The notes beneath the pieces are model-generated. The model did not search any database. It saw only the letters and a program-made list of their open reading frames with translations, and was not told the DNA's origin. A DNA stretch of 64,000 bases from Gammaproteobacteria bacterium (GTDB lineage Bacteria > Pseudomonadota > Gammaproteobacteria > VBWC01). Below are positions 1 to 9,008 of the stretch, piece after piece. The position numbers and the translations under genes are program-made. The number at the start of each line of letters is the position of its first letter. Within the stretch, counting starts at the first letter, position 1. The stretch covers positions 129,978 to 193,977 of the forward strand of contig JAHFRU010000003.1 in NCBI GenBank assembly GCA_023266115.1. Direction: 5' to 3'.

Positions 1-131
1 TGCTGGCGATAGAAAAAGAACTGCCGCCGATCGATGCGATGTTTCTTTACAACATCATCGACTGGGTAGGCGACGTCGGTGACACCGCGCAACGGGTGGG
101 CAGCCGTCTGCAGTTGATGCTCGCCAGCTAG
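1..131 (+). CDS. DUF47 (PhoU-like) Pit accessory protein, 3' end only
   Basis: The open frame runs in from the left edge and stops at TAG 129-131, giving about 42 C-terminal residues (ending VGSRLQLMLAS). The text (ELPPIDAMFLYNIIDWVGDVGDTAQRVG) matches the C-terminal helix of DUF47/TIGR00153 proteins, which are PhoU-like cytosolic helical bundles usually encoded directly before a Pit phosphate transporter. A Pit gene does follow 14 bases later, so the two are probably one operon. The call rests on the short C-terminus plus the neighbour; start and N-terminal domains lie outside the window. Confidence 0.75.
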   Translation, partial: LAIEKELPPIDAMFLYNIIDWVGDVGDTAQRVGSRLQLMLAS

Positions 132-145
132 AAGGGGACGTTGCA

Positions 146-1402
146 GTGGAACACGAGCTGATATTTATAGGTCTCGCCTGCCTGTTCGGTTTGTTCATGG
201 CGTGGGGCATAGGCGCAAACGATGTCGCGAACGCGATGGGTACGTCGGTGGGTTCCGGTGCCCTGACCATTCGGCAGGCCATCGTCATCGCCGCGGTTTT
301 CGAGTTCGCCGGCGCGTTCCTGGCCGGTGGCGAGGTTACCGCGACGATCCGCAGTGGCATTGTCGATTCGGCGCTGTTCGTCAACATGCCTGAAGTGTTG
401 ATTTACGGCATGCTCGCGTCGTTGCTGGCCGCCGGTATCTGGCTGCTGTTCGCCTCCTGTTTTGGCTGGCCCGTATCGACGACCCATTCCATCGTCGGTG
501 CCGTCGTCGGTTTTGGCGCAGTCGGCGTCGGTATGGACGCCGTCCACTGGGGCAAGATCGGCGAGATCGTGATGAGCTGGGTAGTATCGCCGCTGATCGG
601 CGGCGTGATCGCATACGTGCTGTTCATCAGTGTGCAGCGCATCATTCTTGATACCCCCAATCCGCTGGAGAGCGCCAGGCGTTACGTGCCGGTCTATATT
701 TTCATCGTCGGTTTCGTCGTCGCGCTGGTGACGATGTTCAAGGGTCTGAGTCATATCGGCCTCACGCTGAGCAATGCCGAGAGCTATGGAATCGCGGTAG
801 CCATCGGGCTGGCGGTGATGGTGTGGGGTATCGTCGCGATCCGTCGTATCAAGATTGACGTCAACGCCGACCGCGAGTTTCATTTCGCCAACGTCGAACG
901 GGTATTTGCCGTGCTGATGATGGTGACCGCGTGTACCATGGCGTTTGCGCACGGCTCGAATGACGTCGCCAACGCGGTCGGCCCGGTCGCCGCGATCTTC
1001 GGCATTATCGAAAGTGGCGGTGTCGTCGGTCAGCAGGCGCCGACGCCGCCGTGGATACTGCTGCTCGGCGGCGCGGGTATCGTGCTCGGTCTCGCGATGT
1101 ACGGTCGCCGGGTAATCGAGACGATCGGCAGCGGCATTACCGAGCTGACGCCCAGCCGCGGCTTCGCGGCGACGCTGGCGGCGGCGATTACCGTGGTGTT
1201 TGCGTCAGCGACCGGCCTGCCGATTTCAACAACGCACACGCTGGTCGGCGCGATACTCGGCGTCGGTATGGCGCGCGGCATCGCCGCGCTGAACCTGCGC
1301 GTCGTGCGCATGATATTTCTTTCGTGGATCGTGACGCTTCCGGCCGGCGCGTTGCTCTCGATCGCGTTCTTTTTCCTGTTCGCCGAGATTTTTGGCGGAT
1401 AA
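146..1402 (+). CDS. pitA: Pit-family inorganic phosphate transporter
   Basis: 418 residues, GTG start preceded by an AAGGGGACG ribosome site, just after the DUF47 gene. PHO4/Pit permeases import phosphate (or metal-phosphate) with a cation across the inner membrane. The inverted duplicated signature is visible: GIGANDVANAMGTSVGSGAL near residues 24-45 and AHGSNDVANAVGPVAAIF near 270-290, each followed by a PxSTTHxxVGA loop (PVSTTHSIVGAVVG, PISTTHTLVGAILG). About ten hydrophobic segments fit the family. Whether the natural substrate is phosphate or sulfate cannot be told from sequence; the DUF47 partner favours phosphate. Confidence 0.92.
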   Translation: MEHELIFIGLACLFGLFMAWGIGANDVANAMGTSVGSGALTIRQAIVIAAVFEFAGAFLAGGEVTATIRSGIVDSALFVNMPEVLIYGMLASLLAAGIWLLFASCFGWPVSTTHSIVGAVVGFGAVGVGMDAVHWGKIGEIVMSWVVSPLIGGVIAYVLFISVQRIILDTPNPLESARRYVPVYIFIVGFVVALVTMFKGLSHIGLTLSNAESYGIAVAIGLAVMVWGIVAIRRIKIDVNADREFHFANVERVFAVLMMVTACTMAFAHGSNDVANAVGPVAAIFGIIESGGVVGQQAPTPPWILLLGGAGIVLGLAMYGRRVIETIGSGITELTPSRGFAATLAAAITVVFASATGLPISTTHTLVGAILGVGMARGIAALNLRVVRMIFLSWIVTLPAGALLSIAFFFLFAEIFGG

Positions 1403-1427
1403 TTTTTCTGGCTCCCACAGGTTAACG

Positions 1428-2276
1428 ATGTCATCGTATCTCGATTTTGATAAACCGGCGGAAAGCTACGCCGTCATGGGCAATCCGGTGTCGCACAGCA
1501 AGTCGCCACGGATACACGAGGAGTTCGCTCGGCAAACCGGCAAGCGCCTCGTTTACACGGCGATCCAGGTCGATCCCGGCGGGTTCGCGCAGGCCGTCGG
1601 CAATTTTCAGTCGAACGGCGGCAAGGGGCTCAACATCACGGTGCCGTTCAAGCGCGAGGCATGGGAACTGGTCGATGATCGCAGTGCGCGCGCCGAAATC
1701 GCCGGCAGCGTCAATACCATCCAGTTCCGTCCCGACGGCCGGCTGTATGGCGACAACACCGACGGCGCCGGACTGGTGCGCGATCTGAAGCACAACCACG
1801 GTTACCGGTTGACGGGCAAGCGCATCCTCGTCGTCGGCGGCGGCGGCGCGGTGCGCGGCATTATCGACACGCTGCTCGGCGAGGACCCCGCGGAACTGTA
1901 TATAGCGAATCGCACCGTCGACAAGGCGATGGCCCTCGCCGACGCATTTGCGCGTCGCGGTCCGGTCAGTGGTGGCGGCTATAACGATCTCGATGGCATG
2001 CGCTTCGATCTGGTGATCAACGGCACGTCGCTGTCCATGCAGAACCGGTTACCGTCGCTGCCCGAGACGATACTCGCGGCCGGCGGCTGGTGCTATGACA
2101 TGATGTATGGTGACAAACCGACAGTGTTCGTGCAGTGGGGGCTGGAGTGCGGCGCGCAACAGTCGCTCGACGGTCTGGGCATGCTCGTCGAACAGGCGGC
2201 CGAGTCGTTCCATTTGTGGCACGGCGTCATGCCGGACACGGCGCCGGTCATCCGCATGTTGCGCAAGCCGAACTGA
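1428..2276 (+). CDS. aroE: Shikimate dehydrogenase
   Basis: 282 residues. Reduces 3-dehydroshikimate to shikimate with NADPH in the chorismate pathway. The N-terminal substrate domain shows the shikimate-binding start YAVMGNPVSHSKSPRIH and the loop GLNITVPFK carrying the catalytic lysine; the Rossmann domain carries VVGGGGAVRGI and ANRTVDKA, and NGTSLSM lies near the active site. A longer frame starts at 1392, but the ATG at 1428 gives the usual N-terminus and sits just after the pitA stop. VGGGGAVRG has Val where many homologues have Ala (GAGGAARG), a mild variant. Length is normal (about 270-285). Confidence 0.93.
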   Translation: MSSYLDFDKPAESYAVMGNPVSHSKSPRIHEEFARQTGKRLVYTAIQVDPGGFAQAVGNFQSNGGKGLNITVPFKREAWELVDDRSARAEIAGSVNTIQFRPDGRLYGDNTDGAGLVRDLKHNHGYRLTGKRILVVGGGGAVRGIIDTLLGEDPAELYIANRTVDKAMALADAFARRGPVSGGGYNDLDGMRFDLVINGTSLSMQNRLPSLPETILAAGGWCYDMMYGDKPTVFVQWGLECGAQQSLDGLGMLVEQAAESFHLWHGVMPDTAPVIRMLRKPN

Positions 2277-2353
2277 CGGCTGGACGCGGTGTCTCAGCGG
2301 GCGCGGCAACGGGGACTGCTATTGAACATCGGCGAGTGACCGATATAGGGATT

Positions 2354-3226
2354 ATGCACAGCGGCGACATTATTCAGCGTTTTATCTTCGAGCATCATCC
2401 GATACGCGGCCAGATCGTGCGGCTCAATGCCACCTATCAGGCGGTGCTGAAGCGGCATGATTATCCGGAGCCTGTTCAGGTATTGTTGGGCGAGGCGATG
2501 GCCTCGGCCGCATTGCTCAGCGCGACCATCAAGTTCGATGGCTCGTTGATCCTCCAGGCGCAGGGTAAGGGACCGATCAACATGCTGGTGGTCGAGAGTA
2601 CCAGCCAGCGCCATCTGCGCGGTCTGGTGCACTGGTCCGGCGACGTCGATTCCGACCGGCTCGATGCCATGTTTGGCGGCGGTAATCTGGTGATCACGAT
2701 CAATCCTGCCGGCGGCAAGGAACGTTATCAGGGTATCGTCGAGCTCGGCGATCAGGGTTTCGCCGACGCGGTCGAACGTTATTTTTTGCGTTCGGAGCAG
2801 TTACCGACGCAACTATGGCTGGCGGCCGACGGCACCGAGGCCTGCGGTCTGCTGCTGCAACATATGCCGGGACAGGCCGCCGACACGGATAGCTGGAACC
2901 GGATCACCACACTCGGCGCGACGGTCACGCCGCAGGAGCTGTTGTCATTACCGGCGCAGGAAATCGTCCACCGGCTGTTTCACGAGGAAGACCTGCGGCT
3001 CTTTACGCCGGAACCGACCAGCTTTCGCTGCAGCTGCTCGATCGAAAGCATCGAGTCCGTGTTGCGCATGCTCGGCTACGATGAAGTGAAGGCGATCCTG
3101 CGCGAAGAAGGCAAGATCAGCGTCAACTGCGAGTTCTGCAACCAGCACTACGAATTCGACGAGGTCGATACCGAACAGTTGTTCGCCGCGTCATCGACGT
3201 TTCACGTCCCGCCGACCCGGCATTAA
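2354..3226 (+). CDS. hslO: Hsp33 redox-regulated chaperonin
   Basis: 290 residues. Hsp33 is a cytosolic holdase activated by oxidation, which releases zinc and forms disulfides. The zinc motif is complete at the C-terminus: CSC in FRCSCSIESIE and CEFC in VNCEFCNQHYEF. The N-terminal domain reads DIIQRFIFEHHPIRGQIVRL, typical of the family, with GKGPINMLVVE further in. The frame is open further upstream, but ATG 2354 gives the standard length; the ribosome site there (TAGGGATT) is weak. Downstream is a repeat-rich island, so this gene probably ends the aroE-side unit. Confidence 0.95.
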   Translation: MHSGDIIQRFIFEHHPIRGQIVRLNATYQAVLKRHDYPEPVQVLLGEAMASAALLSATIKFDGSLILQAQGKGPINMLVVESTSQRHLRGLVHWSGDVDSDRLDAMFGGGNLVITINPAGGKERYQGIVELGDQGFADAVERYFLRSEQLPTQLWLAADGTEACGLLLQHMPGQAADTDSWNRITTLGATVTPQELLSLPAQEIVHRLFHEEDLRLFTPEPTSFRCSCSIESIESVLRMLGYDEVKAILREEGKISVNCEFCNQHYEFDEVDTEQLFAASSTFHVPPTRH

Positions 3227-3774
3227 GCTCTCTGTGACCAATCTGTCATTCTGTGCAAGCACGACTGCATGGAGGCAGGAGGTACGAGCCCATGGACGGG
3301 CGAGGTAGCGTCCTGCCGGGAGCAAGGACCGAGAGTTACGTCGGGAACAGCAACCGAGGGATCCAGTCTTTGTAATCTTTGTAGGTTGGGTGGAGCGAAG
3401 CGAAACCCAACAAGGATGTCGCCAGCGGCGATGCCTTGATTGAATCGCCGGGCCGCCTCCGGCGGCTGGTGATTTTTTCTTGCGCGGCCAAAGAAATTCT
3501 TTGTAGGTTGGGTGGAGCAACGCGTAACCCAACAAGCCGTCGCCGCAGGCGACTCCAAATTTAATGGCGGGCGTCCTGCGCGTCTCGCCGGCATGGGCGC
3601 TTACGCCAACTCGCCTCTTTTCGAGAGGCTCAGACACGCGTGAGCTTCTCCTCAAAATGCCCGTGACGCTCGGCGGCGTCTGGACGGGCCGGGGAAGGCA
3701 GCATCAGGTGCAGCTATTGTGACGTGGGTGCCCAAGCAGCATCTAGCGTCGGTGGGTAAAATATCCTTGGTTAC
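3227..3774. repeat. Intergenic region packed with short palindromic repeats
   Basis: No intact gene is seen between hslO and the nuclease-like gene. The stretch holds two copies of a GTAGGTTGGGTGGAGC...ACCCAACA imperfect palindrome (about 3379-3412 and 3502-3535), a GC-rich hairpin followed by T6 near 3450-3480 that could act as a terminator, and the left arm of a 157-bp inverted repeat (3491-3647). The block 3260-3365 (GAGCCCATGGACGGGC and neighbours) also looks like dispersed repeat rather than coding sequence. Palindromes of this GTTGGGT/ACCCAAC type are, to my knowledge, common in proteobacterial intergenic DNA. Confidence 0.7.
3491..3647 (+). repeat. Left arm of 157-bp inverted repeat
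   Basis: This arm reads AAGAAATTCTTTGTAGG... to ...ACGCGTGAGCTT and matches the reverse complement of 4424-4580 over its whole length. I count four isolated substitutions plus one diverged block at about 3612-3628. That block is a hairpin in both arms (GCCTCT...AGAGGC here). The two arms flank the nuclease-like gene in opposite orientation. Confidence 0.85.
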
Positions 3775-4362
3775 ATGGACAGCTACGCGTTTGCTACTAA
3801 AAGTGGTTTTAACGAGAACAACATGGTTGACTGGTTGAGAAAGAGAAGAGAGTACGCCAACTTTTTTGAAGCTCCTGACAAGGAGCTCAAAGAGTTAATG
3901 GTTTCGGAAGAATGGGTGAGAGCCTATGGCTCTAAGAATGGATACGAGTCGCTCTCGCTCCGTAAAGTAGATGACCAGTGGCCCGACTGCGAAATATCTA
4001 CGCTTTCGGGAAAGGTTTGTGGAATCGAAGTTACAGAGCTGGTGGATCGCGAACGTATAGCTGAGAACGAAAAATTAGCCAAAGAAAACAAATGGGACTA
4101 CCGCTGTTGGAATCACGAAGAGATTGTAGTGGCTCTCGGGGAGCGGCTGAAAAGCAAAAGTATTATGAGCCACGGGGGTAAGTAGGAAAAATTGATCATA
4201 CTGATTCATACGGATGAATTTGATATTAGTTTTTCTAAAAATCACTGCGCGATAGAAGAACATAATTTTGGAAAATTCGACAACATTGACGAGGCGTATT
4301 TAGTGTATTCATATGATGATGGCCGATATCCTGTTTCACGTCTTAATGTCGTGGGAGAGTAG
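3775..4362 (+). pseudogene. PD-(D/E)XK-like nuclease-type protein interrupted by one in-frame amber codon
   Basis: The frame from ATG 3775 encodes 136 residues to TAG 4183-4185. The same frame then continues without a further stop for 58 codons to TAG 4360-4362 (EKLIILIHTDE...NIDEAYLVYSYDDGRYPVSRLNVVGE). Together they make a 195-codon gene with codon 137 as amber. The tail reads like the usual C-terminus of small proteins of this type (IHTDEF, then DEAYLVYSYD), so the two halves were one protein. The N-terminal half has WPDCE, then GIEVTELV at 83-90, which resembles a restriction-nuclease core; the final position is T rather than K, so catalysis is uncertain. Base composition is clearly more AT-rich than neighbours, and the gene sits between long inverted repeats: probable foreign origin. 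It could be a dead gene or a sequence error. Confidence 0.7.
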
Positions 4363-4423
4363 GAACAATGCTGCTTTTTGGTTCCGTCCAGACGCCGCGG
4401 AGCATCGGAGCCGGCATTGGGGC

Positions 4424-4580
4424 AAGCTCACGCGTGTCTGAGCATCACGAAGTGGTGCGAGTTGGCGTGAGCGCCCATGCTGGCGAGACGCGCAGGGCAC
4501 CCGCCATTAAATTTGGAGTCGCCTGCGGCGACGGCTTGTTGGGTTACGCGTTGCTCCACCCAACCTACAAAGAATTTCTT
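4424..4580 (-). repeat. Right arm of 157-bp inverted repeat
   Basis: Reverse-complement partner of 3491-3647, same length. It includes a TTGGGTTACGCG...CCACCCAACC palindrome at about 4538-4566 and a hairpin GCATCAC-GAA-GTGGTGC at about 4442-4458. The hairpin has different bases from the left-arm one but still pairs. The arm ends 31 bases before the stop of the convergent glycosyltransferase gene. Confidence 0.85.
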
Positions 4581-4611
4581 GATGGTTGGAATGACGTGAC
4601 AGTGGAAAGCG

Positions 4612-6804
4612 TTACGCCTTCCCCAGATATTTTCTCCACCACTGCCGAAACGTATTCTCGATCCTCGTCGCCAGATCGTCCGCATCCAGCAGCGAAGACG
4701 CCGCCATCCGCTCCCGCTGAATAGCCCGCAACGCCCGCCGCTGTGCCGGATCCCGCGCGAGAGCGAGCACCTTCTCCTTATAGTCTTCAATCGTACTGGC
4801 CACCCAGTTCGCATGGCCGACTGCCGTCAACAAACTCGCACTGTGCCGCTCGATAAAACGGCTACCCGCCAGGGTAATGACCGGCACCCCCATCCACAGC
4901 GCATCGGCGGTGGTCACGCCCCCCGTCCGTGGAAACGGATCCAAGGCAATATCCACCTCATGATAGGCCGCCAGATACTCCGCCATACTCCCCGCCGGCT
5001 CGATCCGCAGCCGCGATGCCTCAATGCCGTGGTGGGCAAACTGACCGACCAGCCAAGCCCGCGTCTTGTCATCCGCATACTGCCGCGCCTTCAGAAACAG
5101 CCCCGCCTCAGGCAGTGCTTTCAGGATCTCACTCCACACCGCAATCACCGCTGGCGTCACCTTGGTGCTGTCATTGAAACAGCCGAGGGTCAGGACACTG
5201 CCATCGGGTTTCAGCTTCACGTCCGGCACGTCCGCCGGTGGCTGATAACAGACCCAGCAGCGCGGCAACCGGACAATGGTCTCGACGGCCTGCTCGATCG
5301 TATCTATCGGATGAATCACCGCATCGGTAATCCAGTAATCCATGGTCTCAAGCCCGGTCGTCGCGCAATAGCCCAGATACGTCACCTGCACCGGTGCCGG
5401 CTTATAACAACATGCCCCCAATCGATGCCCGGCCGTATGGCCGGCGAGATCGACCAGGATATCGATACCGTCACTATGAATACGTTTGGCCAGTTGCGCA
5501 TCGGTCATGCCGACGGTCGCGCACCAGTGATCGGCGCTGTCGCGCAGCCGCGCGGTGACGTCATCGGGATTGGCGACGTTGGCGTAGCAGAACACCTCGA
5601 CCTGATCGCGGTGGTGCGCAGACAGTAACGGCGCAAAGAAATAACTGACCGGGTGGCGGCAGAAGTCCGGTGACACGTAGCCGATGCGCAGCCGTTTGGC
5701 GGGATCGCCCTGGCCGCCGTGCGTATAGCGATGTGCCCGGCCTGCCAGTCCATGCCCCCGGTCCCATTCCCGGTGCGCTTCGACTAGCTCGGATGGGGGA
5801 AGCAGGACGTGGTGGCTTAACGTGAACAACAGATTACTGCGTGCCTCGGTGAATTCGGGACGAAGCGTGAGCGCCTGCCGGAAATACTCCACGGCGCGCG
5901 CTCCATCGCCGAATTGACGATGGGCGTCGCCAAGATTGTTCAGTGAGTCCGCGTAATCGGGTTTCAGTGCGATGGCACGTTGATAACATGCGAGCGCCTC
6001 GCTGATATGCCCGCTATGCCGTCGCGCCATACCCAGGCCGTTCCATGCCTCGGCGATGGTCGGATCGATATGCGTGGCCGAGCGGAACAGGTCGGCGGCC
6101 TCCTCGATCCGGTCCACCTCCAGCAGCATGGACCCCAGGTTGCTGCGCGCTTCGGCATTGTTGTCGTCGAGCCGGATGGCCTCGCGAAAGCAACGCATCG
6201 CATTGCCCGGGTTGCCGGTACGCCGTTCGGCGATACCCAGATTGTTATGCGCGGCCGAAAAGGCGGGATTCAGCCGGATCGCGGCGCGCAGCTGATGTAC
6301 CGCCGAATCATACTTGCCAAGATCGATCAGCACGTTGGCGAGATTGTTGCGCGCCGTCGCCAGATCGGGATTGATACGCAGCGCGTGCTGGTAGTGATCG
6401 ATCGCGTGTTCGACGTTGCCTTGCTCCTTCGCGATCATGCCGAGGCTGTTCCAGGCCTGCGCATAATGCGCGTCGATCACTAGCGCCGCGTTGCATGCGG
6501 CGACGGCCTCGTCCCAATGTCGTAACGCGACCAGCGCCTGGGCGAGATTGTTGTAATACGCGGGGGCTTTGGGATTGATGGCGACGGCCTTGCTGATCAG
6601 CTCGACCGCATGGGCATTCCTGCCGAGCTGATGCGCGATCAGCCCGAGCCCGTGCCACGCGTCAGCGTTGGCGGCGTTCTGCGCAATCACCGCGCGGTAG
6701 CCCTGTTCGGCGTCGTTCAGCTGGCCGGCCTGATGATGTCTGAGTGCTTGCGCGAGCAGGCCGGAAATCTTCGTAACGCTATCTGAGGAGACCGGGTCGC
6801 TCAC
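4612..6804 (-). CDS. TPR-repeat GT41 (OGT/SPINDLY-like) glycosyltransferase
   Basis: 730 residues with a GTG start at 6804-6802. Residues about 1-370 are roughly nine to ten tandem TPR units (repeated AWNSLGMIAKEQGN, ARNNLANVLIDLGKY, AHNNLGIAERRTGN). The rest is a GT41 catalytic region: LRIGYVSPDFCRHPVSYF, QVTYLGYCATTGLETMDYWITD, GCFNDSTKVTPAVIAVWSEIL and the sugar-nucleotide site DIALDPFPRTGGVTTADALWMGVPVITL. The fold is that of O-GlcNAc transferase; in bacteria such enzymes add sugars to proteins in the cytosol, but donor and target are unknown here. It starts one base after the carbonic anhydrase stop, so the two are probably co-transcribed. No flagellin or adhesin gene is nearby to suggest a target. 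Confidence 0.9.
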   Translation of the reverse strand: MSDPVSSDSVTKISGLLAQALRHHQAGQLNDAEQGYRAVIAQNAANADAWHGLGLIAHQLGRNAHAVELISKAVAINPKAPAYYNNLAQALVALRHWDEAVAACNAALVIDAHYAQAWNSLGMIAKEQGNVEHAIDHYQHALRINPDLATARNNLANVLIDLGKYDSAVHQLRAAIRLNPAFSAAHNNLGIAERRTGNPGNAMRCFREAIRLDDNNAEARSNLGSMLLEVDRIEEAADLFRSATHIDPTIAEAWNGLGMARRHSGHISEALACYQRAIALKPDYADSLNNLGDAHRQFGDGARAVEYFRQALTLRPEFTEARSNLLFTLSHHVLLPPSELVEAHREWDRGHGLAGRAHRYTHGGQGDPAKRLRIGYVSPDFCRHPVSYFFAPLLSAHHRDQVEVFCYANVANPDDVTARLRDSADHWCATVGMTDAQLAKRIHSDGIDILVDLAGHTAGHRLGACCYKPAPVQVTYLGYCATTGLETMDYWITDAVIHPIDTIEQAVETIVRLPRCWVCYQPPADVPDVKLKPDGSVLTLGCFNDSTKVTPAVIAVWSEILKALPEAGLFLKARQYADDKTRAWLVGQFAHHGIEASRLRIEPAGSMAEYLAAYHEVDIALDPFPRTGGVTTADALWMGVPVITLAGSRFIERHSASLLTAVGHANWVASTIEDYKEKVLALARDPAQRRALRAIQRERMAASSLLDADDLATRIENTFRQWWRKYLGKA

Positions 6805-6805
6805 G

Positions 6806-7336
6806 TTACCTGGACTGATGCCGGTTTTTCAGGTCGACGTAATGCCGCGATGAAAATTCCAGATAGGCGAGTTCGGTGTCGCGCAGCGGCCGGACTTTTT
6901 TCGCCGGGCTGCCAAGGTAGAGATAGCCGCTGTCGAGTTCCTTGCCGGGACTGACCAGGCTGCCGGCGCCGACCATGACGCGCGAGCGCACCACGGCGCC
7001 ATCCAGCACCGTCGAGCCCATGCCGATCAGCGACAGATCCTCGATCGTGCAGGCATGCAGGATCACGCCGTGGCCGACCGTGACATCGGCACCGATGGTC
7101 AAGGCGAATCCGCCCGGCGTGAACGGGTTGTCGCTGGTGACGTGCAGCACCGAGCCGTCCTGGATGTTGGTGCGCGCGCCTATCGTGATCGAATGCACGT
7201 CGCCGCGCGCGACCACCATCGGCCACAGCGACGCGTCCTCGCCTATCGTCACGTCGCCGATGACCAGCGCCGCCTCGTCGATATACGCGCCGGGCGCGAT
7301 GCGCGGGTGAATTCTGTTGAAACTGCGTATCGTCAC
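6806..7336 (-). CDS. Gamma-class carbonic anhydrase family protein (YrdA-like)
   Basis: 176 residues. Left-handed beta-helix hexapeptide repeats run through the protein (IGDVTIGEDASLWPMVVARGDVHSITIGARTNIQDGSVLHV). The histidines expected to bind zinc in gamma-carbonic anhydrases are visible in GSVLHV and VGHGVILHAC. The length is typical for the YrdA/CaiE-like group; many of its members have no proven anhydrase activity. The gene leads the two-gene minus-strand unit with the GT41 protein. Confidence 0.9.
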   Translation of the reverse strand: MTIRSFNRIHPRIAPGAYIDEAALVIGDVTIGEDASLWPMVVARGDVHSITIGARTNIQDGSVLHVTSDNPFTPGGFALTIGADVTVGHGVILHACTIEDLSLIGMGSTVLDGAVVRSRVMVGAGSLVSPGKELDSGYLYLGSPAKKVRPLRDTELAYLEFSSRHYVDLKNRHQSR

Positions 7337-7545
7337 AGGTGATCTCGCCTACGTTTCAGGTTTAAGGCCCCCCTGAATAATCCGTTATTCCGGGCGGAGC
7401 GTAGCGGAGACCCGGAATCCAGCGGTTATTAACAAGACTGGATTCCCGCGGAGTTTATGCCCTGCGGGTACGGGAATGACGATAAAGTAGTTAGTCATGG
7501 TCCTGTTAACTTCCAGCATTTAAACCGTAAACTATCGGGCGTTCA
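7337..7545. repeat. Dispersed palindromic repeat between carbonic anhydrase and gor
   Basis: No gene is visible. At about 7386-7418 ATTCCGGG...CCCGGAAT forms an imperfect palindrome, and at 7442-7477 ATTCCCGC...GCGGGTACGGGAAT forms a second. The same TCATTCCCGC/GGGAATGACG sequence class recurs at 11848-11946, near 21862-21908 and near 43715-43750, so it is a family of intergenic repeats. Confidence 0.65.
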
Positions 7546-8898
7546 CTATCCGCGCAACGTGACCATTTCCTCGGCGCTGGTCGGGTGGATCGCCACGGTG
7601 TTATCGAAATCCGCCTTGGTCGCGCCCATGCGTATCGCCACGGCGAACCCTTGCAGCATCTCGTCGGCGCCGAGCCCGATCACGTGACAGCCGATGACCT
7701 TTTCATCATTGCCCAGCGTCACCAGCTTCATCGCGGCCGCGGTCCGCGAGCGCGTGATCGCATGATACATCGGCGTGAAACTTCCCTGGTAGACCCGCAC
7801 CGCATCGCCGTATTTTTCGCGCGCCTGCTGCTCGGTCAGGCCGACCGTGCCGATCGGCGGATGGCTGAAGACCACCGTCGGAATATTAGTGTAGTCGAGG
7901 TGGGCGTCCGGTTTGCCGCCGAACAACCGGTCGGCGAGACTGCGTCCGGCGGCGATCGCGACCGGCGTCAGCGCTGCACGGCCGGTCACGTCACCAACCG
8001 CATGGATGCCGTCGACGTTGGTGTTCTGGTAATCATCGGTGATGACGAAACCCTGCCTGTCCACATCGACGCCGGCATTGCCGAGATCGAGATCCAGCGT
8101 GTTCGGCGAGCGGCCGATCGCCCAGATCACCGCGTCAAAACCCGTGTGCTGCTGCTGGTTGTCGCAGGTAATGGCGATGGCGCCCTCGTCATCGCGTTCC
8201 AGCGCCGTGACCTGCGCGCCGGACAGCAGGCTGATACCGTCTTCGAGCATCTGTTCGATCAGCGTCTCGCGCAGCAGCGCATCGAAACGGCCCAGCAGGT
8301 GTTCGCGGCGCATCACCAGGCTGACATCGCTGCCGAGCGCATGCAGCATGCCGGCGAGTTCCACGGCGATATAGCCGGCGCCGATGATCGCGACCCGCCG
8401 TGGCTGGTCCTTCAGTTCGAAGAATCCGTCGGAGGTGATGCCAAGCCCGGCGCCGGGCACGTCCGGCACGTTGGGAGAGCCACCGGTGGCGATGACGATA
8501 TGTCGCGCGGTAACACTGGTTCCGGCGACGTCCAGCGTGTGAGGGTCGAGAAATCTGGCCCGGCCACCGATTTCCGTGACGGCCAGTTTGTCGAGACGCG
8601 CCCGGTAATTGCCATTGAGCCGGTGCACATAGGCGTTGCGCGCGGTTGCCAGCGCGGCCCAGTCGAAGCCGTTGACCGTGATATCGAACCCGTAGCTTGG
8701 CGCATCGTCGAGGTGATGGGCGATGACCGCGCCATTGAACATGATTTTCTTCGGCACGCAGCCGCGGTTGACACAGGTACCGCCCAGCTTGCCGGGCTCG
8801 ATAACGGCGCTGCGCGCGCCGTGGCGTGCGGCACGGATCGCCGCCGCCAGCCCGCCGCTGCCGCCGCCAATCGCGATCAGGTCATAATCGGTCTGCAT
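7546..8898 (-). CDS. gor: Glutathione-disulfide reductase
   Basis: 450 residues. A flavoprotein that uses NADPH to reduce oxidised glutathione. Seen in order: FAD-binding [20 protein letters not shown] near residue 10, the redox-active disulfide [13 protein letters not shown], the NADPH-binding [19 protein letters not shown], the second FAD motif [20 protein letters not shown], and the C-terminal His-Pro of the partner active site ([14 protein letters not shown]). ATG 8898 gives the standard length with GGA upstream; an in-frame ATG eight codons earlier (8922) is possible. It is divergent from prlC. Confidence 0.93.
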   Translation of the reverse strand: MQTDYDLIAIGGGSGGLAAAIRAARHGARSAVIEPGKLGGTCVNRGCVPKKIMFNGAVIAHHLDDAPSYGFDITVNGFDWAALATARNAYVHRLNGNYRARLDKLAVTEIGGRARFLDPHTLDVAGTSVTARHIVIATGGSPNVPDVPGAGLGITSDGFFELKDQPRRVAIIGAGYIAVELAGMLHALGSDVSLVMRREHLLGRFDALLRETLIEQMLEDGISLLSGAQVTALERDDEGAIAITCDNQQQHTGFDAVIWAIGRSPNTLDLDLGNAGVDVDRQGFVITDDYQNTNVDGIHAVGDVTGRAALTPVAIAAGRSLADRLFGGKPDAHLDYTNIPTVVFSHPPIGTVGLTEQQAREKYGDAVRVYQGSFTPMYHAITRSRTAAAMKLVTLGNDEKVIGCHVIGLGADEMLQGFAVAIRMGATKADFDNTVAIHPTSAEEMVTLRG

Positions 8899-9008
8899 CG
8901 GTTTCCGTCCGGGTGTTTGCATATAGCCGCGTCATGTTACATTGTTTCGGCGGCGGTCCGTGCCGCGCGTCGCCCGCGTTCTTTATATTAGGAGCCTAGT
9001 GTACAAGA

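Noticed and set aside
128-952. Long antisense frame over the Pit gene
   Set aside because: Composition is Asp/His/Arg-rich and has no ordered motifs; shadow of pitA.
3491-4580. Integron attC sites around the nuclease-like gene
   Set aside because: attC sites flank cassettes as direct repeats with GTTRRRY/RYYYAAC core sites; here the arms are inverted and those cores were not found in the right positions.
7585-8991. 468-codon open frame antisense to gor
   Set aside because: gor on the other strand has every catalytic motif; the antisense product matches nothing.
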